A stretch of DNA of 8,422 nucleotides from CAZULF01 sp964621215 (GTDB taxonomy: Bacteria; Pseudomonadota; Gammaproteobacteria; UBA1113): assembly GCA_964621215.1 (NCBI GenBank), contig CAZULF010000094.1:1-8422 (forward strand), given 5' to 3'. Each line of letters opens with the position of its first letter. Position 1 is the first letter of the stretch. This document shows, one piece after another, positions 6,165-8,422 of the stretch. A program made the translations under genes and the position numbers. The notes below the pieces were generated by a model, which saw nothing but the letters and a program-made list of their open reading frames with translations, had not been told where the DNA came from and did no database searches.

Positions 6165-6218
6165 GACGCCATAAGAGTACATCTATAAGTTAATCATTTC
6201 AACATATAAATATAATTA

Positions 6219-6959
6219 TTAGTTATATAATTCTTCTGCTATATTCGCATTTGAATACACATTTTGAACATCGTCCAGCTCTTCGAGCATATCAATCAAG
6301 CGATGAATTTTTTCAGCGGTTTCTTTGTCGGTGATTTCAACATGTGTGCTGGGTAACATATCAAATTCAGCATTGTCCGGTTTCAATCCGGCAGCTTCCA
6401 TGGCTGATAACACTTCGTGATACGTTTCGGGTGCTGTTAATACAGTAATGGATTGATCTTCTTCGGTAGTGACATCTTCGGCGCCCGCTTCTAAGGCTGC
6501 TTCAATCACGCGGTTTTCATCCGTACCAGGGGCATAAGTTAATACGCCTTGTTTTTTAAATAAATATGCGACTGACCCGTCAGTACCCAAATTACCGCCG
6601 CATTTAGTAAACGCATGACGTACTGTTGATACAGTACGATTGCGATTATCCGACATACATTCGACAATAACCGCTACGCCTGCTGGACCATAACCTTCAT
6701 AAACGATATCTTCCATGTCAGCGCCTTCGAGACCACCTGCCCCACGTTGAACTGCACGTTGAATAGTGTCTTTAGTCATATTCACATTGAGTGCATCATC
6801 AATTGCTTTGCGTAAACGTGGGTTGCTTGCGGCTTCACCACCACCCATGCGCGCTGCTACGGTGATTTCACGAATTAATTTAGTAAAAATTTTACCTTTT
6901 TTTGCATCCACAACGGCTTTATGGCGGCGGATGTTCGCCCATTTGCTGTGACCAGCCAT
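6219..6959 (-). CDS. yebC: YebC/PmpR family protein (TACO1 homologue)
   Basis: Cytoplasmic YebC-family protein of 246 residues, the same length as E. coli YebC. It begins with the hallmark MAGHSKWANIRRHKAVVDAKKGK and includes VNMTKDTIQRAVQRG, YEGYGPAGVAVIVECMSDNRNRT and GGNLGTDGSVAYLF, followed by the acidic C-terminal domain (IDMLEELDDVQNVYSNANI). The family has been described as a DNA-binding transcription regulator (PmpR of Pseudomonas) and more recently as a translation factor that helps ribosomes through proline-rich stretches; the mitochondrial relative is TACO1. The start at 6959 is set by the family N-terminus and a GGAG site 8 nt upstream; a GTG at 6992 in frame is rejected. It lies between aspS and ruvCAB, a familiar gammaproteobacterial setting, but is separated from ruvC here by brnTA. 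Confidence 0.97.
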   Translation of the reverse strand: MAGHSKWANIRRHKAVVDAKKGKIFTKLIREITVAARMGGGEAASNPRLRKAIDDALNVNMTKDTIQRAVQRGAGGLEGADMEDIVYEGYGPAGVAVIVECMSDNRNRTVSTVRHAFTKCGGNLGTDGSVAYLFKKQGVLTYAPGTDENRVIEAALEAGAEDVTTEEDQSITVLTAPETYHEVLSAMEAAGLKPDNAEFDMLPSTHVEITDKETAEKIHRLIDMLEELDDVQNVYSNANIAEELYN

Positions 6960-6992
6960 GATTTCATCTCCATAATACTCTCTAAGTCCCAC

Positions 6993-7068
6993 GTCGTCCC
7001 GCGATTTATTCGCGGGATCCAGGTTGTGTCAACAAATTCTGGATCCCGCGGACAAGCCGCAGGACGAC
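6993..7068. repeat. REP/BIME-like double-hairpin palindromic element, copy 2
   Basis: Inverted 30-bp arms at 6993-7022 and 7039-7068, separated by a 16-bp centre, exactly as in the copy at 1349-1424. The left-arm stem is CCCGCGA / TCGCGGG (6998-7004 with 7010-7016). The right arm read on the minus strand matches the left arm of copy 1 at 29 of 30 bases; its single change (C to T) becomes a U-G wobble in minus-strand RNA. The element lies between aspS and yebC and should be transcribed as part of the yebC leader. Confidence 0.9.
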
Positions 7069-7081
7069 AAGATTTTTGCAA

Positions 7082-7109
7082 ATTATACTCACATAGATTG
7101 GCATGACAA
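7082..7109 (-). promoter_or_regulatory. Near-consensus promoter for yebC and downstream genes
   Basis: On the minus strand TTGTCA (7109-7104, 5 of 6 matches) and a perfect TATAAT (7087-7082) are 16 bp apart. The -35 box starts 2 bp after the aspS stop codon. Transcription would begin near 7075 and run through the palindromic element before the yebC start at 6959, giving a leader of about 115 nt. Confidence 0.75.
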
Positions 7110-7111
7110 AA

Positions 7112-8422
7112 TTATGAGGTTTTCACTAAAATATTCAACTCTCTTAATTGTTTCGGATCGACTTTTGTCGGTGCGGCTGTCATTGGGCAGCTGGCGGTTT
7201 GTGTTTTTGGAAATGCAATCACATCACGAATAGTTTGTGAACCTGTCATCAACATTGCAACTCGATCTAAACCTAGTGCAATACCCCCATGTGGTGGACA
7301 ACCAAACTTCAATGCCTCTAAAAAGAATCCAAATTTGTTTTGTGCTTCTTCTTCCCCGATACCTAATAATTCAAACACCGCTGATTGCAATGGTTGTGAG
7401 TGAATCCGAATGGAACCACCACCCAACTCAAAACCATTCAACACCATATCATATGCGCGCGAAATCGCTGCGCCGGGATCGGCTGTTAATGCAGCAGGAT
7501 CGGTATTTTTAGGCGAGGTAAAGGGATGATGCAACGGCTGCCAATGCCCATCTTCACCCTCTTCAAACATGGGGAAATCGGTCACCCACAATGGAGCCCA
7601 TTCTTTCTGCAGTAAATTCAAATCGTGACCTATTTTAATGCGTAATGCGCCTATTGATTCATTGACAATTTTTGCTGTATCCGCACCAAAGAAAATCACA
7701 TCGCCCGTTTGTGCGCCTACACGATCCAATACACGCATCATAGTTTCTGCGTCGAAGAATTTCAAAATGGGAGATTGCAAACCTTCAACACCTTTTTGCA
7801 AATCATTCACTTTGATATAGGCCAAGCCTTTGGCACCATAAATACCGACGAATGTACCATAATCATCTAACATTTTACGGGTAAATTTTTCGCATCCCTG
7901 AGGCACACGTAATGCTGCAACGCGACATTTTGGATTGTTTGCGGCACTAGAGAAAACGCTAAAATTAACGTCTGTCACTAAATCTGCCACATCAACTAAC
8001 TCTAACGGAATACGCAGATCGGGTTTGTCGCTAGCAAAACGACGCATCGCTTCAGCGTACGTCATATGTGGGAATACCGGCAAATCCACATTCAATAGCG
8101 TTTTAAACACATCGCGAATCAGTTGTTCTAGTAAGGTTTGAATAAAAGATTCATCAATAAATGACGCTTCAATATCAAGCTGAGTAAATTCAGGTTGACG
8201 ATCAATACGTAAATCTTCGTCTCTAAAACATCGCACAATTTGATAATACCGATCAACTCCACCCACCATCAAAATTTGTTTAAACAATTGCGGTGATTGT
8301 GGCAAAGCAAAAAATTTACCTGGGTGTGTACGGCTAGGCACTAAATAATCGCGCGCACCTTCTGGTGTGGCTTTCATTAAAATCGGTGTTTCGACTTCAA
8401 TAAAACCATGCTCAGCCAAATA
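7112..8422 (-). CDS. aspS: Aspartyl-tRNA synthetase, 5'-truncated by window edge
   Basis: Class II aminoacyl-tRNA synthetase that attaches aspartate to tRNA-Asp. The window contains the C-terminal 436 residues; comparison with E. coli AspRS (about 590) indicates that roughly 150 residues, the N-terminal OB-fold anticodon-binding domain, lie beyond the right edge. The catalytic core is visible: HGFIEVETPILMKATPEGARDY (motif 1 side), the motif 2 region CFRDEDLRIDRQPEFTQLDIE, the bacterial GAD-type insertion in the middle (VADLVTDVNFSVF... GLAYIKVND), the conserved GGGSIRIH, and motif 3 GLDRVAMLMTGSQTIRDVIAFPK. It is the bacterial rather than archaeal type. Whether it is Asp-specific or also charges tRNA-Asn cannot be judged because the discriminating OB-fold residues are outside the window. 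No terminator follows its stop; a new promoter begins 2 bp later. Confidence 0.98.
   Translation of the reverse strand, partial: YLAEHGFIEVETPILMKATPEGARDYLVPSRTHPGKFFALPQSPQLFKQILMVGGVDRYYQIVRCFRDEDLRIDRQPEFTQLDIEASFIDESFIQTLLEQLIRDVFKTLLNVDLPVFPHMTYAEAMRRFASDKPDLRIPLELVDVADLVTDVNFSVFSSAANNPKCRVAALRVPQGCEKFTRKMLDDYGTFVGIYGAKGLAYIKVNDLQKGVEGLQSPILKFFDAETMMRVLDRVGAQTGDVIFFGADTAKIVNESIGALRIKIGHDLNLLQKEWAPLWVTDFPMFEEGEDGHWQPLHHPFTSPKNTDPAALTADPGAAISRAYDMVLNGFELGGGSIRIHSQPLQSAVFELLGIGEEEAQNKFGFFLEALKFGCPPHGGIALGLDRVAMLMTGSQTIRDVIAFPKTQTASCPMTAAPTKVDPKQLRELNILVKTS

Larger units (their letters stand above)
6128..6179. repeat. 9-bp inverted repeat bracketing the brnTA promoter
   Basis: TACTCTTAT at 6128-6136 and its exact reverse complement ATAAGAGTA at 6171-6179 enclose the whole -10/-35 region. 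In addition, the 8-mer CATCTATA occurs in direct orientation on the outer side of each arm (6122-6129 and 6180-6187). The arms are 34 bp apart. They could be a looping operator pair, insertion scars of the TA module, or chance in AT-rich DNA. Confidence 0.6.

Noticed and set aside
6960..6992. YebC start at the upstream in-frame GTG at 6992
   Set aside because: The added 11 residues are not family-like, whereas the ATG at 6959 gives the invariant MAGHSKW start, the exact E. coli length and a proper GGAG site.
7020..7045. TTGACA on the minus strand inside the palindromic element as a second yebC promoter
   Set aside because: The matching -10 positions (AATAAA or ATAAAT) are poor and lie in the hairpin loop; the promoter at 7082-7109 is far better.
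6875..7106. Short open frames on both strands over the second palindromic element
   Set aside because: They run through the GC-rich hairpins and the yebC start, have no family resemblance or ribosome-binding sites, and conflict with a clear promoter and leader.

Overview
This window looks like chromosomal DNA from a gammaproteobacterium with a moderate-to-low GC content. The proteins (CydA, RuvA/B/C, YebC, AspRS) resemble gammaproteobacterial versions throughout. A small CydP-like gene ahead of cydA, an effector-like membrane protein and scattered GC-rich palindromic repeats suggest a Legionellales/Coxiellaceae-type, possibly host-associated, organism. The lineage is an inference; no rRNA or other taxonomic marker is present.

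Layout. Positions 1-1147 (minus strand) hold the start of a cytochrome bd oxidase operon: a small single-helix gene (cydP-like) followed after 4 nt by cydA, which runs off the left edge. Positions 1148-1572 are a 425-base divergent intergenic region. It contains a three-copy 17-bp tandem repeat fused to a REP/BIME-like double hairpin, plus candidate promoters for both sides. Positions 1573-3378 (plus strand) carry the only plus-strand gene: a 601-residue protein with a degenerate endonuclease/exonuclease/phosphatase (EEP) domain and a C-terminal glycine-zipper membrane module. It converges on ruvB with an 8-bp gap.

Positions 3387-8422 (minus strand) form a co-directional housekeeping block, in transcription order aspS (5' end missing) - yebC - brnT - brnA - ruvC - ruvA - ruvB. 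yebC and ruvCAB are a common gammaproteobacterial neighbourhood; here a BrnT/BrnA toxin-antitoxin pair sits between yebC and ruvC, only 27 nt from the ruvC start codon. A near-consensus promoter lies directly after the aspS stop, and the resulting yebC leader would consist almost entirely of a second copy of the palindromic repeat. brnT has its own promoter, with a perfect TTGACA box and a palindrome over the -10 box.

Most notable points: (1) the four arms of the two palindromic elements differ by paired, stem-preserving substitutions, which points to a maintained hairpin; (2) the TA module may bring ruvCAB partly under an autoregulated promoter; (3) the EEP-like protein has lost key catalytic residues but gained a membrane-inserting tail, a design seen in secreted effectors. 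No tRNA, rRNA, CRISPR array, insertion-sequence transposase or convincing intrinsic terminator was seen.
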